Source: Episyrphus balteatus | Taxonomy: Eukaryota; Arthropoda; Insecta; Diptera; Syrphidae | NCBI RefSeq assembly: GCF_945859705.1 | Contig: NC_079134.1 | Span: 34,610,576 to 34,674,575, forward strand | Length of the DNA: 64,000 nt | Direction: 5' to 3' | Part shown: positions 46,234-56,581 of the stretch, in pieces | Numbering within the stretch: position 1 is the stretch's first letter | How the letters are laid out: each line of letters begins with the position of its first letter | Translations under genes and position numbers: made by a program | Notes under the pieces: generated by a model | Seen by the model: the letters and a program-made list of their open reading frames with translations, nothing else | Database searches by the model: none | Told to the model about the DNA's origin: nothing

Positions 46234-46512
46234 TGTGGGAATGGGAACGTATAAGACGAGAACAATACCAACACAAAATTAAGAGTGCCAGTCATGTTCC
46301 CTTATTCTCTTATTTTTTATTTACGTTTTGATCCTTTCATTTTTTCTTGAATAAATCACTCTGTGTAAAATATCCGAAGAAGTCGGTCGCAAGTTTGTCT
46401 TTTGTGAAATAAGAAACTACATACTAATTTATATTTTTGTTCAGATCCAATAAATTTCATTTTTATATTTGTTAAAATTAAAGAAAACGTCTTTTATTTA
46501 ATCATCCCTACA
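46234..46512 (+). repeat. 3' LTR of element 2
   Basis: 279 bp identical by eye to the 5' LTR. The preceding bases (AGGACGGCCGAA) are not a classical polypurine tract, which is unusual. Confidence 0.96.
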
Positions 46513-46516
46513 TATA

Positions 46517-49314
46517 TTGTTGCTTTTTTTATATTCTGCTCACTGCTATCACTGCTCTTTAAAAATCGATCTCTAGCACACCCCTATTTATGATATTGAT
46601 GTTGAAAAATTAGAATTTGTATTAAAATCCTTCAGTCGATCGATGTATTATCATTTTGAGTGATTTATCCAAAAATTTACATGTTGGCGGGATAAGCCTC
46701 TATAAAGATTTTTCAGATTAACATGCTTCTTTAAATAGGTATTCAGAAAGACATATGTAAGTCTTTCGATAAAAAACTCCATCAGTGATATAAAACCTCT
46801 ATTCATTTTTTGTATTCATGTTTTCCCATTTCAATATCAAACAAAATCTAAACATGACAAAACAATTTTATCAACAAAGCAATTAGAAGTATCATTTGAT
46901 GGTTTTATTTTGACATCGAATGCTCCCGCCCATTTTTCCCCCAAATTTTATAACTCCTCCGAGATACGTTCATAATATAATGGTGTCTGGTCACATTCTT
47001 TGAATCTTTTCACTATAATCACACAAATTAGATGAACTTGAATGACCAAATATCTACCAGCTCCCCTATATTTTCATCTAAGCGATGTAATTTTGTAGTG
47101 TGTAGACTTTGACATACAAAGAAATGAACAAGGTCAATAGTACAAAAAAAAAAAATGTCACACACTCACACATATAATCCTCCGGTGTGTGTGTGACGAC
47201 GAGACGCGTTGTCTTGTGTCGTTTGTTGGGTGAAAGTTTATCTTCTATTGAATAAATAGAATTGCTTGATCGGTTAGATTCACTTTGATTTATTACTTTG
47301 TTAAAGTTATTGGCTGGTTGACTGAGTGACTATTCTACCACAGTTTAGTTGGTTTTCGTCCACAAAATCTGGGCTGAAAAAAAAAAACTTTTTTTCGATT
47401 CGTATCCGACATTAAGCTATGTCGACAAGTATGTTTTTTTTTTGATTTTTTGTTATTTATTGGACCTCTCCTCTATTAGCCATCAATCTTCTAAGAATAT
47501 TTATCTCTTTGTGGTATGTGTGTGGTTTTAGTGTCCCAAAGAAATATTTTTTTCCTCTTCGATTTTTTTTTTTTTTTTTGTTTAAGAAATGTCCTTGGAA
47601 GATTGTTCGTATAGTTTGCTCCAAATTCCTACATTTTTATCCCAAAATGAAAGTAAAAAAAAAAAAGAACGTGATACCATTAAATGAATTCGGAAAGTTG
47701 CCAGCAATTCAAACAAAACAGCTAAAGAACGTAGCTAACGTATTTATTTTCTTTGGAACTATTGAAGCGTTTTTCTTTTTTTTATTTTTTTTTGTATCTT
47801 CTTTTCGGGAAGTGTTTTATATTCATCCCAGTGTGTTTTTCTTTTGTAGAGGTTGTCGTTGGTCTTGGCCCTTGTTTGTCACACATTTTTTTTTGTTTTT
47901 GTTTTCATAAAAAAATAAGAAAAAGCATAAAGTTAATGGATGTATTGAATAGAGGATTTGCCAAAAAATGGAAAGAGTTTTATGTTATATTTTTTTCTTT
48001 TATATTTTTGTATATAATTCACAGGAAAAAAAAAACAACAATACCAAAAAATTATAGATCCTTTTTTTTTTTTTTTGTTCCAACTGAATAAAACACACTT
48101 AGCCGTTAGTGTAGTTCATTGAACAAGTCTACTTGATTAGATTTGCTGGAATAAATTTCACCGATTATTTTGTATATTTTATACTGGATAAAATGTTACT
48201 TTCGTCCTCGAAAAGGACAATTTGATAAATTTGTTTTTCTTTGAAGTGTGTTTTTTGTTTTTTGTGTTTTAATAATTTACATAATTTGTTATGATAATGA
48301 GAGGATGTTGAACTGGTGGTTCCATTGCGGTATAATTCAACAACATAAACAAATAGGAACCTTATATCTAACTAAAATAAAAAATGAATAAAATTTAAAA
48401 CTTCTTTAGTCGATGATTAAAATTTTTTTCGGAGGTGTAGCTATTTTGTTTTTGTATAAAACTTTTTTTTTTATTTTTTTTATCTCAAGGACCTATTTTA
48501 TTTTAGGGTTCCAATACGACTCAGCAACCCGATGACCCAATCAACAAATTATTTGCTGAAGAGGTTAGGTATAACTCTGAATGTCACTCACTTTTAGTCT
48601 TATTGCTTGGTTTAATTAATTGGGTCTATTGCTAGAGTAGCTAGCCTTAACATGTAGAGACGCTGAGTTGTGTCCATCGCTTATAAGGCATAGGCGTCTA
48701 CGTGATAGGCCCATTGTGTGTCCCAATACCTGAATCGGGTTTGTTAAGCAAAGAGCCCGGTGTGCATATCTCTTTTACTATTTACTTAGTTGTATTCGGA
48801 AAATATGACCCAATTTAATTTATTAAAAAAAATTGAAGTAAGCAATGGTTCACTCCAACGAAAGCTCTGCTTTAGTTTACTTATTATTTTTTGCAAAGAA
48901 ATTTCAAAGGAATAAGTAGGCAGCCGCATGTAGTGCTCATAATTGTAAAATATTTTCGATATGGTATGAAAATACTATAAGGGAATTTCTGTAAGTGAGA
49001 AGTATAACTTTAATCGCGTGGGTACATCCACTCTTTTTTTCAAAGCCAAAGGAAAACAAGATTTTAATCTTTTCTATCTACTTTTTCGATTATAAACTCT
49101 AAATTGGTCAATAAATCATCTTTAATAAGAACACACAACAGTTCTATGTCTTTTTAAATTTTTAAACTTCTTAAAAGATCCCAAAACACCATTTTTGTAG
49201 TCAGCAGATAGTAAAATGTACCTAAACATATTTCACATTTAGAAAAATCTTTCATTTTACAAAGTAATTGTGGCATTTTATTAAAAATATTTATTTGAAA
49301 TGTTTATTATTTCA
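46517..49314. other. Non-coding DNA with one possible small exon
   Basis: Mostly T-rich sequence with no recognised gene. At 48508-48564 a 57-bp stretch of higher G+C is open in frame. It is preceded by a pyrimidine-rich AG (TATTTTATTTTAG) and followed by GTTAGGTA, with another GT at GTATAACT. It would read GSNTTQQPDDPINKLFAEE. The stretch has the look of a small exon, but I recognise no protein. Confidence 0.3.
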
Positions 49315-49901
49315 TAGGGGAGAGTGGGGCTAAAAGTAACAGGGGTAAGAATTAACAGCTAAAAAAAAACGATGTTCCTTTCAGTATTAAGAAACGCGTA
49401 AAGGAGAAAAATGCTCAATTTTCCATATCTACCGGCACATTTTCTTCAGTTGAAGATAAGATGACAGGGTGAGATGTTATACTAGTGGTGCCCAAAAAAA
49501 GCATGTTTGTAATTTTTTTTTAAATTTTATTTTTGGTCTACCTTTTAACCCGAAAAAGATAGAGTGCTAAGTGTTTTTTTTTTTGTTATACGCATTTGTG
49601 TTTTGGCTCTAATACCGTGAATATGTTATGTCTATATTAGTTTCGCTTTTTATTCAAATTGATTTTGTGTGAAAAATTTCTTGCTGGGGCTGGTTGTAAC
49701 ATTTTCCGGGGCAAGTTGTAACATGCAAAAAACTACCTATAAATCTGTTCACTTAGGTATTTATGTTTGCATAAACTGTGACTCAGATTAATATTAATTT
49801 TAATTTGTATTTATTCGACTTTATTTTACTTTTTACACGTGCACAGAGAAAAATATGACCCGCTAAAAACTAACAGATTGCCATATTGTTTTACCGTCCA
49901 T

Positions 49902-51105
49902 TAGAGCTGTAGCAAATCGTATGTATTCGTTACTAAAATGCGGGTATTTGCTTCAGTAACGAGTAACGAAACGTTACTTTCTAAACAGTATCGTTACTCG
50001 CATGTTTCGTTACTGGGTACTGAAGTAACGAAACATACGAGATAGGAAACATACGAGTAACGACCCCATTCCAATTTCAATACTAAATCATCCGATATAT
50101 GAGATACGAAACGAAGTGATACGCTCAATTTGTCGCATTTAGCATCTCGTACCGATATCGTTACCGTAGTCGGAATGCTAACTCCTGATAATTAGCTGGA
50201 GTTTACTTTTGTCTCGATAAAAACAGTAGTGCCAAGGTATAGTTGAGTTATCGATCAATATCAAATATCAAAAGAGACGTTTTAGTATTTTCTCTATGTG
50301 GCCGAAATATACCCATGGCGCAACCAATGTGTTTATGACCTTTTTGTTAATGGTCTTGAATTATAGCTTAAGAATGTACAGAAGTGTTTTGGTTTTTGAA
50401 AAAATTTGTTTATTTTCAGTGCAAAATTTTGAACTAAAAAAAAAGCCGAGAAAACGAGGTTTGAAAATTACTGTCAATAGAAAAAAACAATGAAAAATTG
50501 TCCGACATGGTTGCATTGAAGTGTTAATATTCCGAGATCTGCGCGATGTACTTTTGAAATAAAGGTCTCTAAAGAATTGTGATAAGATTACTGAACGGAT
50601 ATAAACAAAAAATTACCAAAGTTTTGTCGAAAAAATAGAAAAAAATAAAAAAAAGTTTCCATGTTTGATAAAAAAAAATCGAAAAAAAAATCAGTATAGC
50701 TACCTTCAAACTCTTATAACATGAGAACGAAGCAACTTAAATTAATGTTTATGGCATTAAAATGAAGCTTAGATTATACAAATCGTTTTTGGTTTTTTTT
50801 CAAAAAAAAAATTTTTTCACCCATACCAACGTACGAAACATACTTAAAATATATAACATACGAAACGTATCAAATACATGAAATATACGAAAAGTACGAA
50901 ACGTACCTACTAAGCATGCGAAAGTAACGAAAGTAACGAAACATACGAAACATGCGAAACATACGAAACACACGAAACATACGAAATATACGAAAAATAC
51001 GAAGCATACGAAAGTAACGACAAACGATATTATTGATGCGGGTACTAGTATCAAAAGTAACGTATACATGCGGGTACTGATTTTGTCGTTACTTTTACAG
51101 CCCTA
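49902..51105. mobile_element. hAT-like non-autonomous element, 8-bp TSD
   Basis: Starts TAGAGCTGTA and ends TACAGCCCTA (inverse TAGGGCTGTA). A perfect 8-bp duplication CCGTCCAT flanks it (49894-49901 and 51106-51113). This is a textbook hAT arrangement. Sub-terminal regions on both sides hold many copies of CGAAACATA/CGTTACT motifs (e.g. 50940-51010), as expected for transposase-binding sites. The odd Cys/Phe-rich minus-strand frame here is only a translation of these repeats. The core, ~50405-50800, is the inverted homologue of 15990-16372 in the Harbinger-like MITE. No transposase is encoded. Confidence 0.88.
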
Positions 51106-51277
51106 CCGTCCATACATTTCATAAGGAAATCTTATTAAAATCAACGATTAATAAGGTTTTTTTAAGGAGATTTCTTATTATTTTTATAGAGAAAATCTTA
51201 TTAAAATTTGACTGAAAAGTTGATTTTTTTTTGCAACTTAGCACTAGAACAAAAATCGCGATCAATATTTCCATGGC

Positions 51278-51357
51278 AGCTTGGTTCAGGTGGTAAGGTT
51301 GGCGACAAATGATTTGAAGTCTCCAGTTCGATTCCCAGCCTGGTCATCGTTTTTTTT
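51278..51357 (+). ncRNA. tRNA-like Pol III unit inside the CACAGAG element
   Basis: An A-box-like TTGGTTCAGGTGGTAAGG (51281-51298), a B-box AGTTCGATTCCC (51325-51336) and a T8 run (51350-51357, Pol III terminator) sit in the correct order and spacing. The T arm does not pair well, so this is a tRNA-derived (SINE-like) relic rather than a working tRNA gene. Confidence 0.6.
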
Positions 51358-52261
51358 AAATTTTTTTGCAGATTTTAAAACAATAAGGAAAACCCGATTG
51401 TTTTAATAAGGTTTCCTTCTTGGATGAAAACCATAGAGAAATCTTATTGTTTTTGTTCTATTTTATGTGGTCTATTTTTCTCTGTGTGAATTGTGATTTT
51501 TCGTTTATTTTATTATTATTTATTTTGCATTACAACAAATGCTGTTTGTTATCAACTAATGCAAACTAATTTTTTGAATAAGTACCAGAGTTCAAACCTT
51601 GCTCTGTTTGGAGCATATTTATTCAACTTTCAGGGAAGAAAGATTTACTTTAACGCTCAACGTAACGATTTTTTCGACTTACCCCACTTTTATCTTACTA
51701 ACATACAAATTTTTACCTAGTATAACCAAAAACCCTGAATATGAATGCTTGTAAATGAATTTGTATTTATTTTGGAATTGCAAACACATTTGAACCAACA
51801 CTTGAATTTATAAAGCTTAGGTATAAAACAATTTATGAATTCAATTAATTTTAATTTAAGACTTTAGTCAAATCTTCTCCGAAATCTTGGATTTAATCCC
51901 TGTTTTTTCAAATCTGTACCACAATTTCATGACTGAGGGATGTTTTTATTATTAATAATTAAAATAAATAAATATAAACAAATAAAGGTATTTTTTTCTT
52001 ATTTTAAGTTCTTGGTACAACCTACCCCGGTATGTGTTACACTTTGCCCCGTATGTGGGGTAGGTTGAAACAACACGATTTTTTTTTTGAAGCTTAATTT
52101 TTCAACATTATCGTTAGGTTTTGAAAAAAATTTGTGATGGATCTTGCAGCTAAAATGTGGTTCTTTTATTTAAAAAAGGTTGGGTTGACTTATTTTCAAA
52201 TTTGTGGGAGTACCATCGGTTTTAGTAAAAAGTGTTACATTTGGCCCCCCCCTCTTCCCTA

Positions 52262-54480
52262 CTGTTAAAAATGAAAAATCCATTACAAACAAAAATAAAA
52301 AATTACTTTTTTTAAATTTTATTTTTTGATCTTTTTTTATATTTTATATTATATATTTTATATATTTTAATAAAGAAATACTGATAAGTGATAACTTACT
52401 AACATACGTTAAAGATAATGTACTTCCTGCATAATTACCTGAAAATTGAAAAGAAAGAAAAATTATTTTTTTAATTAAAATTTTACGAAATAGAAAAAAG
52501 AAGTTATTTTTGTAATCAATATTATATTTTCAAATTGTCTTCAAGTGTATTTATAAATTATTTCGAAGGGCAGAGCTGTGGTTAAATTGTTTTTAAGCGC
52601 TAATTTTGTGCTAAGTGTGAATTTGAGGTTCTTCGACAAAACTTTTAATGGGCAAACATGAGACATTACCTAAATTTCAGAAAACATTGCTGTTTTTAAA
52701 AATCCATTCAAAATTTCAGTATAAGTTCATAATTTATTAAAATATTTCCATCTGGTAATATCTTTAATTATAAAATTAATACTTATTTACCCGAAAAAAG
52801 ATAAAAGAAAATTATTGGTATCACCAGTGAATTTTTTTTCCAAGAAATACAAAACTGTTTTATTTCCTATTTATTCAAAACATAATGAAAACCAAAAATC
52901 AAACAAAAACAACTGCGATTAGTACATCATTTGCAATTTAAAATGAAAATACCAAACAGATATTGAAATAAAAGTTATAAGTTGTTGATGTTCTCAAAAA
53001 AAAAAAAAAAAACTCAAATTATTTACATGGAAAAAGAAAACAGAAATACCCAAAAGCACACACAAAATCCAGTTCTCAGATAAATATCAGCAAAAACAAA
53101 ACTTTATGTTTTAAAAATAAATTCTCTCAACTTTGCATCAGATTTTCATCAAAATTTTAGGGGAGAAAGTCAACTTAGACGTCCTGTGAAAGTTTGACAA
53201 ATAACTTTTACAGACTGAATACATCATACATTCATATGAAAAATAAGAACATTGACTATTTGTTTTGAGTCTGGAAAAATTGTTGATCTCTTCGAATTAT
53301 GAAGGATGTATTTGTGAGATTTTTCTTTTTCATTACTAAAATCAAACCAATCAAGCAAGTTTTTTGTTCTATGTTTGCAGAGAGAAAATAAAATGAAAAA
53401 AAAAGAAAACCAAACCAAAAGGAGAGATTTATTTAGATAAATTGTTTATATTTAGTTTTCGATGCAATATATAGGAAAAACTTGAACTGATTTATCGAAT
53501 AAAAAATAACTTTTCCAAACTTCAGATAATCCTGGCTATGTGTTTGGAACTTTTTTGAGGTAAAACTAATTTCAAACTTAAAGTGGGTGGTACTGCATTG
53601 ACTTTGGAGATTTGTGGCCTTATTGTTTCTTTTTTGTGGTGAGTTGATTAACCTTTCAATATCTCAATGGTGTTTAAAGGCAAGAACAGAATTTTTAAAA
53701 AAGTGGTGCTTTAAAGGACTTAAATTAAAAAAAGAAGAGAAACTAAAAATGGGAATGATGTGTGACTCTTTCCTTACTAACCTGGAGAGGGAAATTCTAC
53801 CAAATTTTGTATCCTTTTTTACACATTGTATCCTTTGGAATATCCATACTCATTAAAAAAAAAACATTGGTATGATTCATTTAGTGATACCTGCCATGAT
53901 TTTCAGTAGAATATGATTTTTTACAATTTATGTTGCGTATACGCCCGAGTGACTGTTTTGTATAAAAAATTAAATTCCAGTCTGCTGCCGTAATAGAATA
54001 TACTCATCGCTTAATAAGGCAAATCAGACAATATCGATTACCCCGCATAGCAAGTTGGAAATCATTAAAAAAGCTCATTCATGCAATAATTTTGCACATA
54101 CCTATCATGGGAGACACACAAATAAAAAAAAATTGTTTAAGGTGTAGAGATGCATGTAATATATTTTGCTACCGTTGAATATATTGGAAACAGGTTTTTA
54201 TTATATCTGCACTCATTTAGCAGAGGCATAGAGCACTGATGTGTTGTAAGATACATCTCAAAAAGTCACTCATTTGGAAAAATATACACCCAAGAGTTTT
54301 GATTTTTATGTTTTTTTGGAAAGTATGTAGATGCGATTTATGTTGTAACCTTAAATTCTACTTTTGCATTTAGTCTACATTAAAAAATTTTGATAGCACA
54401 GTAATTATACAAAAAACAAATTTTTGTTTGAAATAACTATAACTGGTAAAATGTTACAATAAATCAATAAAAATAAAACG
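52262..54480. other. Non-coding DNA
   Basis: A+T-rich with homopolymers. Frames reach 80 codons without domains. No gene or clear repeat border. Confidence 0.45.
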
Positions 54481-54482
54481 CA

Positions 54483-55047
54483 CGACTGGGGTCGCACGTA
54501 CTTGCTCTTGCAGTTCAAAGCACTTTTATGTTAGTCTACTTGTAGATTTTGAAAGCTGGATCTAAATTTAAAAATATTGATATTGGGGAAAAGCCGACAT
54601 TTAGGGTAAAAATTTGTTAAATGAAAAAAAAATTTTTTTTTGTTATTTGACTTTTTTGAGAAAAAATAAAAATGCAGTTTTATTGCCACTGCTTTAAATA
54701 TTACGAATACAAAGTATAATGAAAATCGTTAGAGCCGTTTTCGAGAAATTCGTAATATCGTTTTTTTTTTTTTTGTATTGGAGGTATACGTTCTAAACGA
54801 GATATAAGAAAACAAAAAAAAAAACAACTTTCAGAATTCCATAAAAATCATCTGTACCAAATTTGAAGAAAATCCATCTACCCGTTAAGGCTGTGGAAAT
54901 GTGTACAGATGGACGCACAGACGCACGGATGGAATTGCGGGACCCACTTTTTCGGAATTCTCCATCATCGTAATGTTAGTTTTGATTACCTAAAACCTTA
55001 ACTTTTTTTTCGGCACGAAACCAATACTTGTCCTATAGAGCAAGTAA
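54483..55047 (-). repeat. TCTG-family repeat, inverted divergent copy
   Basis: The left border reads GGGGTCGCACGTACTTGCTC (inverse of the family tail) and the right border ATAGAGCAAGTAAAAATGG. TACTTGCTCT and AGAGCAAGTA thus form an inverted pair of 10 bp at the ends. On the minus strand it carries ACATTACGATGATGGAGAAT, GGGTCCCGCAATTCCATCCG and a degenerate tract where other copies have TCTG repeats. This is the best evidence for TIRs in this family. Confidence 0.75.
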
Positions 55048-55770
55048 AAATGGGCGGAAGGTTGTTTTTTTTTTTTCTTTTAAGAAAATATAGTAAAATA
55101 AAATTAGTGGTAGGGTGATTTTTACAAGGATGGGCAAAATTTTGCTATAAAGTTCAAAAAATCCAATAACTCCTTCAGAACAAGAACTAGAGTATGGACG
55201 TTTTACTTGTAATTTGAACAAAAAGGAAAGAGCTTTTCGGTGAAAGGGTGTTTTTTTTTGAGTGAACTCCACAAAAAATTATAAACAAATAAATTTTGTT
55301 GCACGACATGTCATACCGGCGGAACCTCATGAATGTTCAAGACCTAGTGAATAAAAATTCTCAACCATTCTTGTGTGCGTGTACTTAATTTGCAAGAATG
55401 CAAGCATTTTGAAAGATGCGAGAGAATCAAAATTAGGCTATAATTTTTTTTATCACTTTCAAAACAGTGCTATTTTTCATACCAAAATGATTTTACTTTC
55501 AAAAAGGGGCTGTATTTCATATTTTTCTCACTTAAATACAGCAATTTTTTCTCAAAACAGACCTAAAAAATTATACAATTTAGACACTAGAACGGTTCAA
55601 AATGTACGTCTGTTTTTTTTTTATTTTTTTTTTGTAGGTTGTTACCTACCTCATAACTTTGGACTAAATGAACCAATTTTGTAATTCTTTTTGTATTGGA
55701 AAGCTGGTGTCTGCAATGTGATCCCATTTCAATTTCGTTTATTTGTGGCCATAGGAACTATTAGAAAAAC
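55048..55770. other. Non-coding DNA
   Basis: A 103-codon open frame (55373-55684 +) has no recognisable domain and ends in a Phe-run from T-rich DNA. I treat it as chance. Confidence 0.4.
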
Positions 55771-55772
55771 CA

Positions 55773-56164
55773 CACAGAGAAAAATAGACCACATAAAATA
55801 GAACAAAAACAATAAGATTTCTCTATGGTTTTCATCCAAGAAGGAAACCTTATTAAAACAATCGGGTTTTCCTTATTGTTTTAAAATCTGCAAAAAAATT
55901 TAAAAAAAACGATGACCAGGCTGGGACCACCTGAACCAACCTGCCATGAAAATATTGATCGCGATTTTTGTTCTAGTGCTAAGTTGCAAAAAAAATCAAC
56001 TTTTCAGTCAAATTTTAATAAGATTTTCTCTATAAAAATAATAAGAAATCTCCTTAAAAAACCTTATTAATCGTTGATTTTAATAAGATTTCCTTATGAA
56101 ATGTATGGACGGTAAAACAATATGGCAACCTGTTAGTTTTTAGCGGGTCATATTTTTCTCTGTG
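55773..56164 (-). mobile_element. CACAGAG element, copy 2 (tRNA-like unit deleted)
   Basis: 392 bp, inverted relative to copy 1, flanked by CA on both sides (55771-55772, 56165-56166). It matches copy 1 almost throughout but lacks about 39-40 bp that remove the B box and part of the A box region (junction GCTGGGACCACCTGAACC near 55919-55937). Its Pol III unit is therefore dead while the TIR ends are intact. Confidence 0.85.
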
Positions 56165-56428
56165 CATAAAACCCTGTTTTGATGCATGGAAGTCGGTTTT
56201 GTTTCTTATGATCAAAATTATTATTCAGTTGCAAAACGGGCCTAAAAAATAAAATGAGTCCTTCCAAAATTTAGGGGGATGTCTTTGTATTTGTTTTTTT
56301 TTGTTTATCTCAAGCTTTAGAAAACGCAATCACTAGTCATTTACAATTTATTTTGTAAAGAAATGAGAGGTTTTTGTTATTTATCTCGGTTGCATATTTC
56401 CAGTAGAAAGGCCCGTTTTGAAACTTAA

Positions 56429-56578
56429 AGCCTGGTACGCAGCTCGCCCTAAATTTTAGCTCAAATACAAATTATCTAAAAATTTTATCTCAGCTTAAAT
56501 GGATCCCATACAAATTATGGATAACTTGTATTGAAATTTTGTCTCTACTAAAATTAAGCGCGAACAGCGTACCAGGCT
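56429..56578. mobile_element. 150-bp MITE, TAA duplication (AGCCTGGTACGC ends)
   Basis: AGCCTGGTACGC at the left is mirrored by GCGTACCAGGCT at the right, with the similarity continuing through TAAATTTTAG for about 33 bp. TAA flanks both sides (56426-56428, 56579-56581); because the border bases are symmetrical, TTAAA with a shorter TIR is also possible. No coding capacity. PIF/Harbinger-type by TSD only. Confidence 0.78.
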
Positions 56579-56581
56579 TAA

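Larger units (their letters stand above)
41048..46512 (+). mobile_element. Ty3/gypsy LTR retrotransposon 2 (intact, very young)
   Basis: 5465 bp with 279-bp LTRs that are identical by eye, TG...CA ends, and a 4-bp TSD TATA (41044-41047, 46513-46516). It encodes one long gag-pol frame without stops and no envelope. The domain order is gag, protease, RT, RNase H, integrase, hence Ty3/gypsy. The motif style (GTQMRHVDALSR, FIDDLI) points to the mdg3/micropia group by inference. Identical LTRs plus a full frame suggest a recently mobile element. Confidence 0.97.
49842..51486 (+). mobile_element. CACAGAG element with tRNA-like unit, copy 1
   Basis: The ends CACAGAGAAAAATA and the inverse TATTTTTCTCTGTG are flanked by TG (49840-49841, 51487-51488). 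Without the hAT-like insertion the element is 433 bp. Long self-complementary phrases (AATCTTATTAAAAT, AAGGAAATCTTATT) lie on both sides of a central tRNA-like unit. The second copy at 55773-56164 is inverted and flanked by CA, which is the same duplication read on the other strand. CAC ends with a 2-bp TSD hint at the CMC group (inference). Confidence 0.8.
49317..52259. mobile_element. TIR element with TA target, host of the second nest
   Basis: Left end GGGGAGAGTGGGGCTAAAAG, then TAACA. The right end is its imperfect inverse (TGTTACATTTGGCC, a C-run, TCTTCCC). TA flanks both sides (49315-49316, 52260-52261). Sub-terminal phrases TTGTAACATTTTCCGGGGCA and GGTATGTGTTACACTTTGCC vary the end motif. 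Without the inserts the element is about 1.3 kb. The ends resemble those at 2895-3849. No transposase is present. Confidence 0.65.

Noticed and set aside
47509..48091. Two overlapping 112-133 codon frames
   Set aside because: Phe-rich translation of T-runs without domain or codon structure.
50800..51069. 89-codon Cys/Phe/Val-rich frame on the minus strand
   Set aside because: It is the translation of CGAAACATA-type sub-terminal repeats of the hAT-like element, not a Cys-rich peptide gene.
51278..51357. Functional tRNA gene
   Set aside because: The boxes are present but T-arm pairing and a full cloverleaf are not, and it lies inside a repeated element.
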